A DNA stretch of 7,762 bases from Chthoniobacter flavus (GTDB lineage Bacteria; Verrucomicrobiota; Verrucomicrobiia; Chthoniobacterales; DYNR01), in contig DYNR01000051.1 of the NCBI GenBank assembly GCA_020720945.1, positions 4,324 through 12,085 of the forward strand, written 5' to 3'. Below are positions 1 through 7,003 of the stretch, piece after piece (position 1 is the stretch's first letter; the number at the start of each line of letters is the position of its first letter). The position numbers and the translations under genes were made by a program. Below the pieces are notes generated by a model. It made no database searches. It was not told the origin of the DNA and saw nothing but the letters and a program-made list of their open reading frames with translations.

Positions 1-15
1 CTTTTCCCCGTTTTT

Positions 16-1671
16 TCAGGCCCAAAAAAACAGGAGGGATTGGCGGATTGCGGAGGGGTCGAAATCGTTGCTCGCAAATGCGCAGTAGTAATCGGGGCGA
101 ATGAGGGCGATGCCGCAGGGGGAGATGCCCAGAGGGTGCGAGATGCAACCGCCGAGATCGATCAGGTGATCGGGGAGTTCGGCAGCCAGTTCCGGGCTTT
201 GCCTTGGAGTGAGAACCCAGTGAATGTGCAAAGGGCCGCGGAAATCATTTTTTAGGATATCGACTAAAGCGCGCGCTTCCCCGTAGGAACCCGTGCCGGT
301 AGCGTCCAAGTTTTTGGGTGCGACAAACAGGTGGAAGCCGTGGTTTTTCACCACATCGTAGAGGCGGAAGCGGCGGTCTTTATCCGCGATGATTTCCGCG
401 TTTGGCAAGCGTTCGCCCGCGCGCATTTGGCTGCGAGTTTGGAAGGAGTCGCGTTGTTCCAGGGTGAGGGGGCCTTGCCTGTAGTGGACGGAAACTTGGG
501 AAAGGTCGCGGGCTAGGGTGTTTTCGATGGGGGGCAAGACATTGATGAGGGAGAGGATTTTATCTTTCCAGGAGTGGAGAGAAGAGCGGTCTGAGCGTTG
601 GCTCAAGTTGCCCATCCGCAAGGTTGCGTGCATGAGGTTTCGGGCGATGGGCAGGCGTTCTTCGGAGTAAGTTTCCAGGAGGGCGGCGGGGGCATCGTCG
701 TGGAGGACGGCAGAGAGTTTCCAGGCTAAATTGATGGAATCTTGGAGGCCGGAGTTGATGCCTTGGCTGTCGGCGGGGCTGTGGGTGTGGGCGGCGTCGC
801 CGAGGAGGAAAACATTTTTTTTTGAAAACTGCGGGGCGAGGGCGGAGCGGATATTCACGCCGTTGATGTGGTCGATTTCCAGGAGTTGGAGGGTCGGGTG
901 GATGCGGCGGGAGATGATGGTTTTGAGTTCCGTTTTTACCACGCCTTTTGCGGAGGAAAGAGGTTGGATGCAGGCGTAGATGCGGAAGCTTCCGGGGCGG
1001 AGAGGGAGGAAAAAAGTCAGGCCTTCTGGGTGGATAAAAACCGAGCCGCGGTCGGAGCGCAGGGAGCCCCCTAATTCGACATCCGCCACGACCATGGGCT
1101 GTTCGTCGAGTTCGGCTTCCAGTTTGGAATCCAAGCCGAGTCGGGTGGTGCTGTTTGCGCCATCGCAGCCGGCCAGGAAGCGGAAAGAAGTCTGTTCGGT
1201 TTCGGGGCCGTTTTTTTCGAGGCGGCAGGAGACCGTATTTTTTTCCATGCGGAAGCCGGAGAGGGAGGTGCCTCTTTCCACGGATTTTCCGGATTGGGCG
1301 AGAGCGTTTTCCAGGTGGTGGAGGAGGTCCGTTTTTTGGAGGACGAGAGCGAAGGGGTGGGAGCTATCGACGCGGTCGAAGTCGATGGGGGTCGGTTGCG
1401 GAGCTGGGTCGAAGAGGCTCCAGCCCAAGAGTTTGTGTCCTTTTTCTAGCAGGGGGGAGAGGAGGTCGTAGGCGGCGAGGAGCTCGAGCGTGCGGGGGAG
1501 AAGGACGGTGGGGTGGGAGTTTTGGGGAGAGGGGGGAGGGGAGGCGGGGAGAGGGTCGATGATGCGGAAATCGGTGTCGGAGCGGGTCAGGGCGAAAGCC
1601 AGCATCAGGCCAGTGAGCCCGGCTCCGGCGATCAAGACGGGAGGGGTGGTTTTGTTGGTTTTGTGAGGCAT
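16..1671 (-). CDS. FAD-dependent monooxygenase, PheA/TfdB-type aromatic hydroxylase family
   Basis: A 551-residue protein predicted to be a soluble flavoprotein that uses NAD(P)H and O2 to hydroxylate an aromatic or similar ring. Visible motifs: the N-terminal FAD-binding GxGxxG as GAGLTG (16-21), an acidic residue ending the second strand (D39), the DG motif GCDGANSTTR (168-177) and the GD motif LLGDAAHTHSP (289-299) that binds the FAD ribityl chain. The tail from about 418 (AGERLPN) to 532 resembles the thioredoxin-like C-terminal domain of phenol-hydroxylase-type enzymes, ending near LIRPDYYCAF. Length is normal for that subfamily. The ATG lies 18 nt after the pgsA stop. An AGGAG (1687-1691) sits 15 nt upstream, too far to be a good ribosome site. 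The substrate cannot be read from sequence, and nothing nearby suggests an aromatic degradation or quinone pathway. Family call is firm; role is unknown. Confidence 0.9.
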   Translation of the reverse strand: MPHKTNKTTPPVLIAGAGLTGLMLAFALTRSDTDFRIIDPLPASPPPSPQNSHPTVLLPRTLELLAAYDLLSPLLEKGHKLLGWSLFDPAPQPTPIDFDRVDSSHPFALVLQKTDLLHHLENALAQSGKSVERGTSLSGFRMEKNTVSCRLEKNGPETEQTSFRFLAGCDGANSTTRLGLDSKLEAELDEQPMVVADVELGGSLRSDRGSVFIHPEGLTFFLPLRPGSFRIYACIQPLSSAKGVVKTELKTIISRRIHPTLQLLEIDHINGVNIRSALAPQFSKKNVFLLGDAAHTHSPADSQGINSGLQDSINLAWKLSAVLHDDAPAALLETYSEERLPIARNLMHATLRMGNLSQRSDRSSLHSWKDKILSLINVLPPIENTLARDLSQVSVHYRQGPLTLEQRDSFQTRSQMRAGERLPNAEIIADKDRRFRLYDVVKNHGFHLFVAPKNLDATGTGSYGEARALVDILKNDFRGPLHIHWVLTPRQSPELAAELPDHLIDLGGCISHPLGISPCGIALIRPDYYCAFASNDFDPSAIRQSLLFFWA

Positions 1672-1689
1672 GTTATTTGTGGACGGCTC

Positions 1690-2259
1690 CTAAGTTTCGG
1701 TGATGAGATTGCGGTTTTTCCAGAGGTAGGAGATGCCGGAGTAAACGGTCAGGAGGGTTGTGACCCAGACCAGAAAAAGGCCGCAGGAGTTCCACGCGAA
1801 CTCGAGCCATGGGGAAGAGTGGGGGACGAATTCCCCGATGGACAGGAGGGCGAGGAAGAAGAGGATGGTGATCATCTGCCAAGCGGTTTTGTGTTTCCCT
1901 AATTTTTCGGCGGGGATGAGGATGTTTTTCGAGTTTGCCAAGAGGCGCAGGCCGGTGATGACAAACTCGCGGGAGACGATCACGATGACGACCCAGGCGG
2001 GGATGGCTTGCAGGGGAATCAGGAGGATGAAGGCGGCGGCGGTGAGGATTTTATCGGCGAGGGGGTCCATGAGTTTGCCGAAATCGGTGATGAGGTGCTG
2101 GCTGCGGGCGATGACCCCATCGAGGTAGTCCGTGATGGTGGCGAGAAGGAAAATGAGGAGAGCCAAGGATTTGCTGCCCGTGAAGTTGAGAGACATCACG
2201 ATGACAAAAAAAGCCGTCATGGCGAGGCGGGCGAGCGTGAGTTGGTTTGGCAAGTTCAT
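1690..2259 (-). CDS. pgsA: CDP-diacylglycerol--glycerol-3-phosphate 3-phosphatidyltransferase
   Basis: An integral inner-membrane enzyme that makes phosphatidylglycerophosphate from CDP-diacylglycerol and glycerol-3-phosphate, the committed step to phosphatidylglycerol and cardiolipin. The CDP-alcohol phosphotransferase signature D-x2-DG-x2-AR-x8-G-x3-D-x3-D is complete: D44, D47, G48, A51, R52, G61, D65, D69. The segments SREFVITGLR (96-105) and GKHKTAWQM (121-129) fit the PgsA subfamily better than phosphatidylserine or cardiolipin synthases of the same superfamily. Hydrophobic stretches lie near 9-25, 31-43, 73-100, 128-141 and 157-174. The 189-residue length is normal. The ATG is 21 nt after the thiS stop. 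The sequence before it is pyrimidine-rich with no Shine-Dalgarno match, so translation may depend on read-through from upstream genes. Confident. Confidence 0.95.
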   Translation of the reverse strand: MNLPNQLTLARLAMTAFFVIVMSLNFTGSKSLALLIFLLATITDYLDGVIARSQHLITDFGKLMDPLADKILTAAAFILLIPLQAIPAWVVIVIVSREFVITGLRLLANSKNILIPAEKLGKHKTAWQMITILFFLALLSIGEFVPHSSPWLEFAWNSCGLFLVWVTTLLTVYSGISYLWKNRNLITET

Positions 2260-2280
2260 GCGAGAAGAGAGGGGCGGGAG

Positions 2281-2481
2281 TCAGCCGCCTGCGGCGACTT
2301 GCAGGATTTCGATGCGGTCGCCATCCGAGAGGAGAGCCGAGGGCCATTCGTGTTTGAGAAGGGCGGTGCCGTTGTGCTCGACGAGGAGCATTTCCGGGAT
2401 GAGGCCGAGGGCGACGACCATTTCCGAAACGGTTTTTGCGTTTTCCAGATTTTGCTGTATTCCGTTGATTTTAAGCTGCAT
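2281..2481 (-). CDS. thiS: Sulfur carrier protein ThiS
   Basis: A 66-residue ubiquitin-like protein ending in Gly-Gly (V-A-A-G-G then TGA). In the known pathway ThiF adenylates this C-terminus, it becomes a thiocarboxylate, and it gives its sulfur to ThiG for the thiazole ring of thiamine. The sequence shows the usual pattern: N-terminal strand MQLKINGI, a short helix, a hydrophobic LLVEHNGTAL segment (32-41), then LSDGDRIEILQVAAGG (51-66). Length is typical. Its ATG (2479-2481) lies inside the end of thiH, overlapping it by 11 nt in another frame, so the two are probably translationally coupled. MoaD has the same fold, but the short length and the thiH neighbour favour ThiS. thiG and thiF are not in the window. 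Confidence 0.93.
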   Translation of the reverse strand: MQLKINGIQQNLENAKTVSEMVVALGLIPEMLLVEHNGTALLKHEWPSALLSDGDRIEILQVAAGG

Positions 2482-3598
2482 GGCGGCTGCCTGTGATGTT
2501 TGTATCCCAGTCTTTCCAGACAGGTTCTAACCCTTTGGAGCGGAGCATTCCAGCGATTTCCGCGGCGGTTCTTTCGTCGGAGATTTCAAATTGCCCTGTT
2601 GCGTGGGAGCTGTTTTTTTCTGTATCGACCCTTTTTCCGCGGACGGTGAGGTGGAGGTCGTCTTGCCCTTGTCCGGTGTATCCGCCGGGTTCCGTCAGGC
2701 TTCCGGCGCTCATCATGGTAATGCCGAGAGGGGCCAAGAGGTCGCGGAAGCGAGGGGATTCGCGAGTGCTGAGGACGATGCCGACATGGGGGAAGGAGAT
2801 GCGGAAGGCGCAGAGGGTTTGGATGAAAGCCCGGTCGGGGAAAGGGGATGGGGGGGAGAAGCCGCCGGCGGAAGGGCGGATGCGGGGGAGGCTTACGGTC
2901 AAGAACGAGCGCCAGCAGTTTTTTTGGAGGTAGTCTAGGTGGGTGGCGAGGGCGAGGGCTTCCGAGGTCCAGTCGTGCAAGCCGAAGAGGGCGCCGATCC
3001 CGATTCTGCGGAAGCCTGCTTCGTGGGCGCGTTCCGGGCAGTCGAGGCGCCAGGCGTAGTCTTTTTTCGGGCCGGCGAGGTGGAGGGAACGATAGGTTTT
3101 TTCGTGGTAGGTTTCTTGGTAAACCACGATTCCTTCTGCGCCTGCATCGACGATGGGGCGGTAGCCATCTGCTTCCATTGGAGCGACTTCCACGGAGATG
3201 CCAGGGACGGAAGGGGCGAGGCGTCCCACGCAGCGGCGCAGGTAATCGCCGGAGACAAACTTCGGGTGTTCGCCCGCGACCAAGAGGAGGTTGCGGAAGC
3301 CTTCGCCGAGGAGGTGAGAGGCTTCGCTGGCGACGCTATCCACTTCCAGAGTCGTCCGCAAAATGGCGTTTTCGCGCGAGAACCCGCAGTAGGAGCAAGA
3401 GTTGACGCATTCGTTCGAGAGGTAGATCGGGGCAAAGAGGCGCATGGTTTTCCCGAAATGCTGGCGGGTGATGGCGACCGATTTTTCGGCGAGGGCCGAG
3501 AGTTGCCGGTCGTCGGCGGGGAGGAGAAGGCGTTGGAAAGAGCGGATCCGTTCGTTTGGATGCGCCAGCAAGTCTTCGAGTTTTTCGGAAAAAGACAT
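2471..3598 (-). CDS. thiH: 2-iminoacetate synthase ThiH (radical SAM)
   Basis: A 375-residue radical SAM enzyme that splits tyrosine into p-cresol and dehydroglycine (2-iminoacetate), the glycine-derived unit that ThiG joins into the thiamine thiazole. The cluster-binding CxxxCxxC is C64, C68, C71 (CVNSCSYC). Other ThiH-typical stretches are LLLVAGEHPK (104-113), VVYQETYHE (158-166), FLTVSLPRIRP (232-242), LSTRESPRFRD (276-286), TEPGGY (302-307) and the C-terminal PVWKDWD (359-365). The chosen start is the ATG at 3598, 8 nt after the heptosyltransferase stop. The frame is open further upstream, but that part lies inside the heptosyltransferase and is proline- and arginine-rich with no family resemblance. 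Residues about 309-336 form a polar stretch between TEPGGY and QFEISD that looks longer than in the ThiH proteins I recall. The end overlaps thiS by 11 nt. Confidence 0.94.
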   Translation of the reverse strand: MSFSEKLEDLLAHPNERIRSFQRLLLPADDRQLSALAEKSVAITRQHFGKTMRLFAPIYLSNECVNSCSYCGFSRENAILRTTLEVDSVASEASHLLGEGFRNLLLVAGEHPKFVSGDYLRRCVGRLAPSVPGISVEVAPMEADGYRPIVDAGAEGIVVYQETYHEKTYRSLHLAGPKKDYAWRLDCPERAHEAGFRRIGIGALFGLHDWTSEALALATHLDYLQKNCWRSFLTVSLPRIRPSAGGFSPPSPFPDRAFIQTLCAFRISFPHVGIVLSTRESPRFRDLLAPLGITMMSAGSLTEPGGYTGQGQDDLHLTVRGKRVDTEKNSSHATGQFEISDERTAAEIAGMLRSKGLEPVWKDWDTNITGSRHAA

Positions 3599-3606
3599 GA
3601 GGGAGA

Positions 3607-4605
3607 TTACGGGATGGAGGCGGAGGGGGGCGGGTTGATTTGGCTTGAAACCCAAGAGCAGATCGGGGCGATTTCGGAATCCGAAAAAGCGCGGGCGGCC
3701 AGGATGGGGGCATTGGGGCGGAGGTTTTGCGCGCGGATTTCTCCGCCTTGCCAGATGTGGCAGGAAGGGTTGTAAGGGCCTACGCGGCGGGGGTCGCTCC
3801 AAGTGTGGATCGAGAGGAGTTTGTCGGTCACGGCGGCGGCGATGTGCGCGGGTCCGCTATCGACGCTGACGACAAAAGTGGCGTGGCGGGCCAGCCAGAG
3901 AAATTGTTGGAGCGTTGTTTTGTTTAAGAGGTCGAAGGTGTTTTGCCCCGGGTTTTCCAAGGGGTCGCCGATGCCAGCGACGACGACAGGCACGGGGGCG
4001 AGGCCGTCCGTAAATGCGGCGATTTGCTGGGCGGTCAGAGATTTTCCTTCGCCTCGCGCATACGGGTGGAGGAGGACAAAGTCCTTCGGCAAAGGTTGTT
4101 CGGTGGGGGTGCCGTCGCCCAGAGGAAATTCTGGAGGGGCGGAGGTGTCCACGCCAGCGGCGGCCAAGATCGCGCGGTAGCGGTCCACGGCGTGCGCGGA
4201 GGGATTCACTTCCGCCGACAAGTTGTAAAACCAGTTCGCGCCTTCTCTGGCATCGTTGCCGCCGACGATCACGCTGGAGTGCAACGCTTTGGACATCAAT
4301 GCGCTACGCATGAGCCCTTGCAAATCAAAAACGAGGTCGGCGCGGCGGCGGGAGAGTTGGCGGAACCAGGCGATCGAGCGGAGCCAGCCTTTTGGGGAGC
4401 GGAAGCGTTCGCGGGGAAAAAGGACGATGTCGTGGAGGCCGGGGATATTTGCCAGGAGGTTTTGCCAGCGGGTGTCCACGACCCAAGCGATTTTTGTTTC
4501 GGGCCAAGAGCGGGCGATGTAGGGGATGGCGGGCAGGGCGTGGACGATGTCGCCCAGAGAGCCGGGTTTGACGATGAGGACGGAGCGGTAGGAAGCGGAG
4601 TTCAA
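3607..4605 (-). CDS. Glycosyltransferase family 9, LPS heptosyltransferase (WaaC/WaaF-like), TTG start
   Basis: A 332-residue GT-B enzyme expected to move heptose from ADP-heptose onto the lipid A-Kdo core or the first heptose at the cytoplasmic face of the inner membrane. Seen: an N-terminal LIVKPGSLGDIVHALPAI (10-27), where D19 matches the catalytic aspartate of the family, DLQGLMRSAL (94-103), a second Rossmann half from about 175 (DFVLLHPYARGEGK), and the nucleotide-sugar motif DSGPAHIAAA (249-258) followed by WSDPRRVGPYNP (269-280). Heptosyltransferase I versus II cannot be settled here. The start must be TTG at 4605: reading upstream in the same frame there are only five codons before a TAA (the phosphoesterase stop), and no ATG or GTG occurs before the conserved motif. 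The gap to the upstream gene is 15 nt. Confidence 0.9.
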   Translation of the reverse strand: MNSASYRSVLIVKPGSLGDIVHALPAIPYIARSWPETKIAWVVDTRWQNLLANIPGLHDIVLFPRERFRSPKGWLRSIAWFRQLSRRRADLVFDLQGLMRSALMSKALHSSVIVGGNDAREGANWFYNLSAEVNPSAHAVDRYRAILAAAGVDTSAPPEFPLGDGTPTEQPLPKDFVLLHPYARGEGKSLTAQQIAAFTDGLAPVPVVVAGIGDPLENPGQNTFDLLNKTTLQQFLWLARHATFVVSVDSGPAHIAAAVTDKLLSIHTWSDPRRVGPYNPSCHIWQGGEIRAQNLRPNAPILAARAFSDSEIAPICSWVSSQINPPPSASIP

Positions 4606-4620
4606 AACGGTGGGCGATTT

Positions 4621-5343
4621 TTATTTTCCGATAGCGAGGCGGTCGGCGAGTTTTTCAGGCAAGCCCGCGTTGCGGACCGCCTGTTGGGCGGCGGCGAGGT
4701 CGTATTCCACGCGGCGGAGGGAGAGGTGGTTTTCGTCGGTGTCGTAGATGCAATAGGCGGAGCGCCAGTCCCCGTCGCGAGGTTGCCCTACGCTGCCGAC
4801 ATTGATGAGGTATTTTTTTCCGGATTCCATTTGGAGGGAATCGAACGGGCGGACTTGCACCGAACCGTCGCGGATGTAGGCTTTTGGGAGGTGGGTGTGG
4901 CCGATGAAGCAGACGGAGGAGTGCTGGTAGTTGAAGCTAGCGATGGCGTCGAGTTGGTTGAAGATGTAGTTCCAATTTTGCGGGGTGTCCAAGGAGGCGT
5001 GGACGATGGTGAAGTCGCGGATTTGCCGTTGGAAGCGGAGTCCCCGGAGCCATTCTTTCTCTTCGTCCGAGAGGTGTTGCCTGCTGTATTCGATGGCGAT
5101 TTCCGCAAAGGCGTTGAAGGTGCCGGTTTTTTTCAAAATCGAAGCTTCTTCGTCGTGGTTTCCTTTGACCACCGGGCAGTTTAGCGCGCGGACTCGAGAC
5201 AGGCATTCCGAAGGGAAAGCGTTGTAGCCGACGATGTCGCCGAGGCAGAGCAAGTTGGTGCAGGATTGTTTTTGGGCATCCTCGAGGACGGCCTCCAGAG
5301 CGTGGAGGTTCGAGTGGATGTCGCTGAAAATCGCAAATCGCAT
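4621..5343 (-). CDS. Calcineurin-like metallophosphoesterase
   Basis: A 240-residue cytoplasmic phosphoesterase with a two-metal active site. All core motifs are present in order: SDIHSN (D8, H10), CLGDIVGYN (D36), KGNHD (N62, H63, D64), a lone metal-ligand histidine in VHAS (H115) and GHTH (H149, H151). The stretch NVGSVGQPRDGD (181-192) is typical of the short bacterial YfcE/diadenosine-tetraphosphatase-like branch. Substrate could be a nucleotide, a phosphodiester or a phosphoprotein; it cannot be told from sequence. The start is the ATG at 5343, 5 nt after the upstream stop, and puts D8 exactly where the family has it. The open frame continues upstream for over 250 codons, but only as a shadow of the next gene. 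No Shine-Dalgarno stands out. Confidence 0.93.
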   Translation of the reverse strand: MRFAIFSDIHSNLHALEAVLEDAQKQSCTNLLCLGDIVGYNAFPSECLSRVRALNCPVVKGNHDEEASILKKTGTFNAFAEIAIEYSRQHLSDEEKEWLRGLRFQRQIRDFTIVHASLDTPQNWNYIFNQLDAIASFNYQHSSVCFIGHTHLPKAYIRDGSVQVRPFDSLQMESGKKYLINVGSVGQPRDGDWRSAYCIYDTDENHLSLRRVEYDLAAAQQAVRNAGLPEKLADRLAIGK

Positions 5344-5348
5344 ATTGG

Positions 5349-6119
5349 TTAATTTCCGGGATTCTTTTTTTGGGAGTTTACCCTTTTTTCTTTTGGGATG
5401 CCTAGCTTTTCTTCCAGTTGTTGCAAGTGGTGCAAGATTCCTGGGAGGTGGCGCGAGTCGGTTTCGCCGGCTAGGGAGCGGAGTTTTTCGTAGGCTTCTT
5501 TTTCTTTTCCTGGGCAGAGAGCCAAGGAGTAAAGGGCGAAGCGTTTCAGGTATTCTGGGGCACCGGGGAGCGATGCGGCAGCGTCGAAGTTTTTTGCTGC
5601 GGCGCAAAAGTCTTGGTATTTGTCCCGCTCTAGGATGGCCAGGCGTTCGTAGAGAGAGAACTCGTTGGGGTTGTTGAGGATGCCGCGTTGCAAGAAGTCT
5701 TTGCCGAGATCCCAGTATTGTTTTTGGGCGCGCAGGCGGAGAGCTTCGCTCGGTTGGTCGGGGTTTTGGTAGGCGGCGGAGCCAGCGTTCCATGCCATGT
5801 GCCAAGAAGCCATATCCCAGTAGAGGGGCGAGCGGGGTTGGAGGGTTGTGACCGCTTGGAAAAGCGCGGCCATGCGCCCCCATTCGGTCCGTTCCCAAGC
5901 GGCGTGTGCGTCGATCCAGAGGACGGCGGCCAGCATGGAGCGGAAGCCGCCGAGAGCGGCCAAAAACCCGGATTGCCCCAACTGTTCCCTCAGTTCCTTG
6001 CTCGGGGAAGGGCGCGAGAATCCGGCGGTTTGTTTTTCTTTGTCGATGCGGATTTCCAAGGGCGTGCGGAGGATTCCGAAGCCGAGCAGGATCACGCAAG
6101 CCAAGAGCCACCGGGTCAT
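5349..6119 (-). CDS. Membrane-anchored TPR-like helical repeat protein, function unknown
   Basis: A 256-residue protein. Residues 4-17 (WLLACVILLGFGIL) form one N-terminal hydrophobic segment after a single arginine: a signal anchor or an uncleaved signal peptide without a lipobox. The rest should then face the periplasm. It is helical, with paired-helix segments at about 70-118 and 140-235. The stretch LGGFRSMLAAVLWIDA (56-71) followed by LQPRSPLYWDMASWHMAWN (93-111) resembles a pattern I recall from uncharacterised proteins of Planctomycetes, Verrucomicrobia and Deltaproteobacteria (LGGxR...LWLxA...LQP...W..AWNxAYN). Residues 139-200 look like two further TPR units. The C-terminus is lysine-rich and polar. 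It overlaps the permease gene by 4 nt (ATGA), which suggests coupled translation and a shared role. No catalytic motif is visible. Confidence 0.8.
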   Translation of the reverse strand: MTRWLLACVILLGFGILRTPLEIRIDKEKQTAGFSRPSPSKELREQLGQSGFLAALGGFRSMLAAVLWIDAHAAWERTEWGRMAALFQAVTTLQPRSPLYWDMASWHMAWNAGSAAYQNPDQPSEALRLRAQKQYWDLGKDFLQRGILNNPNEFSLYERLAILERDKYQDFCAAAKNFDAAASLPGAPEYLKRFALYSLALCPGKEKEAYEKLRSLAGETDSRHLPGILHHLQQLEEKLGIPKEKRVNSQKKNPGN

Positions 6120-7003
6120 AGTTCGCGGGTCGAAAAAATCAGGGAAGCGACGATGTAATAGGCGGCCAGGTAGGCGCAGCCCAAGAGGAGAATCGGTTCG
6201 AGGATGTGTGCGGGGAGGGGAGTTCCCGCCACGATGTCATCGGAGAGAGAAAAAAGTTGGAGGTCGGGAAAGACGAAAGAAACAAAAGCGAGAAAGCCTT
6301 TAGCCAGAGGATGTTGTGCGGGGCTTTCGAGCCAAAAATCCCGTGCGGTCGCCTGGAGGTGGCCGATGAAATACGCGGCGGTAGAAGCGATCATGGTGAA
6401 GATACCCGATGTGGAAAAAGCCGAGATCAGGAGGGTCATGGAAGCCAGGATGGCGGATTTTAGGAAGAGGATCCCGATGCCCGGAAGGAGGTTTTGGTTG
6501 AAGGTTGAGGAGCGGATCGAGGCGATGGCGGATTGCAGTTCTTCGGGGGGAGAGGCGGCGAGTTGGAGGGAGGTGGAAGCGATGAGGCTTTGTTCGCGGA
6601 ACCAGAGGACAGCGAAAAAGAGGGCGGACATGAGGAGGAGAGAAAGGAAGAGGAGGGAAAACATTCCGAGGAGTTTTCCCAAGAGATACTCGTAGCGCGG
6701 GACGGGTTTTGAGAGGATGGTGTAGATGGTTTTTTCCTCGATGTCTTTTGGCAGGAGCAGGGAGGTTCCCAGGATTGCCAGCAAGGAAGAAAAAAGGTTC
6801 ATTGCGCCAAGCGAGACATCTTTGAGCATTTGCATTTCTTCTTGGAAAGAAAGTTTTGCCATGAATGCCGAGTTGCCGATTAGCAGGAGGGCGAAGAAAA
6901 AAAGAAAATAGAAGACCTTCATCCGCACCAGTTCTGTGAAAGTGGTCGCAGCGATAGCGGAAACGCGGGAAGGCAGCGAGAGTCGGAGCAAAAAACCGTT
7001 CAT
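6116..7003 (-). CDS. ABC-2 type transporter permease subunit
   Basis: A 295-residue polytopic inner-membrane protein. Hydrophobic segments lie near 29-48, 67-84, 112-135, 173-196, 199-215, 236-249 and 268-291. After the second segment comes PKDIEEKTIYTILSKPVPRYEYLLGKLLG (start 85, end 113), the cytoplasmic stretch typical of ABC-2 permeases (the ENG..LLSxPxSRxxxLxGK type). A larger extracytoplasmic loop (about 136-172) is polar and predicted helical. Such permeases pair with a separate ATPase to export lipids, polysaccharides or drugs, or support gliding or sporulation machinery. No ATPase is in the window, so its cargo is unknown. The ATG overlaps the end of the FmdB-like gene by 4 nt and has a GGA just upstream; its own stop overlaps the next gene by 4 nt. 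Confidence 0.87.
   Translation of the reverse strand: MNGFLLRLSLPSRVSAIAATTFTELVRMKVFYFLFFFALLLIGNSAFMAKLSFQEEMQMLKDVSLGAMNLFSSLLAILGTSLLLPKDIEEKTIYTILSKPVPRYEYLLGKLLGMFSLLFLSLLLMSALFFAVLWFREQSLIASTSLQLAASPPEELQSAIASIRSSTFNQNLLPGIGILFLKSAILASMTLLISAFSTSGIFTMIASTAAYFIGHLQATARDFWLESPAQHPLAKGFLAFVSFVFPDLQLFSLSDDIVAGTPLPAHILEPILLLGCAYLAAYYIVASLIFSTREL

Noticed and set aside
980..1562. Arg/Gly-rich plus-strand frames opposite the monooxygenase
   Set aside because: They are antisense readings of a GC-rich gene with low-complexity products and no domain.
3599..3802. Upstream extension of thiH to 443 residues
   Set aside because: The extra 68 residues overlap the heptosyltransferase end, are Pro/Arg-rich, and have no counterpart in ThiH. 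The ATG at 3598 gives the normal family length.
3943..5184. 413-codon open frame on the plus strand
   Set aside because: It lies opposite the heptosyltransferase and the phosphoesterase, both with complete family motifs. Its product is a Val/Gly/Asp/Glu-rich shadow with no recognisable domain and crosses the gap between the two genes.
4621..6111. 496-codon minus-strand frame as one large protein
   Set aside because: Only the last 240 residues are the phosphoesterase. The first 256 are a Pro/Arg-rich out-of-frame reading of the TPR-like gene.
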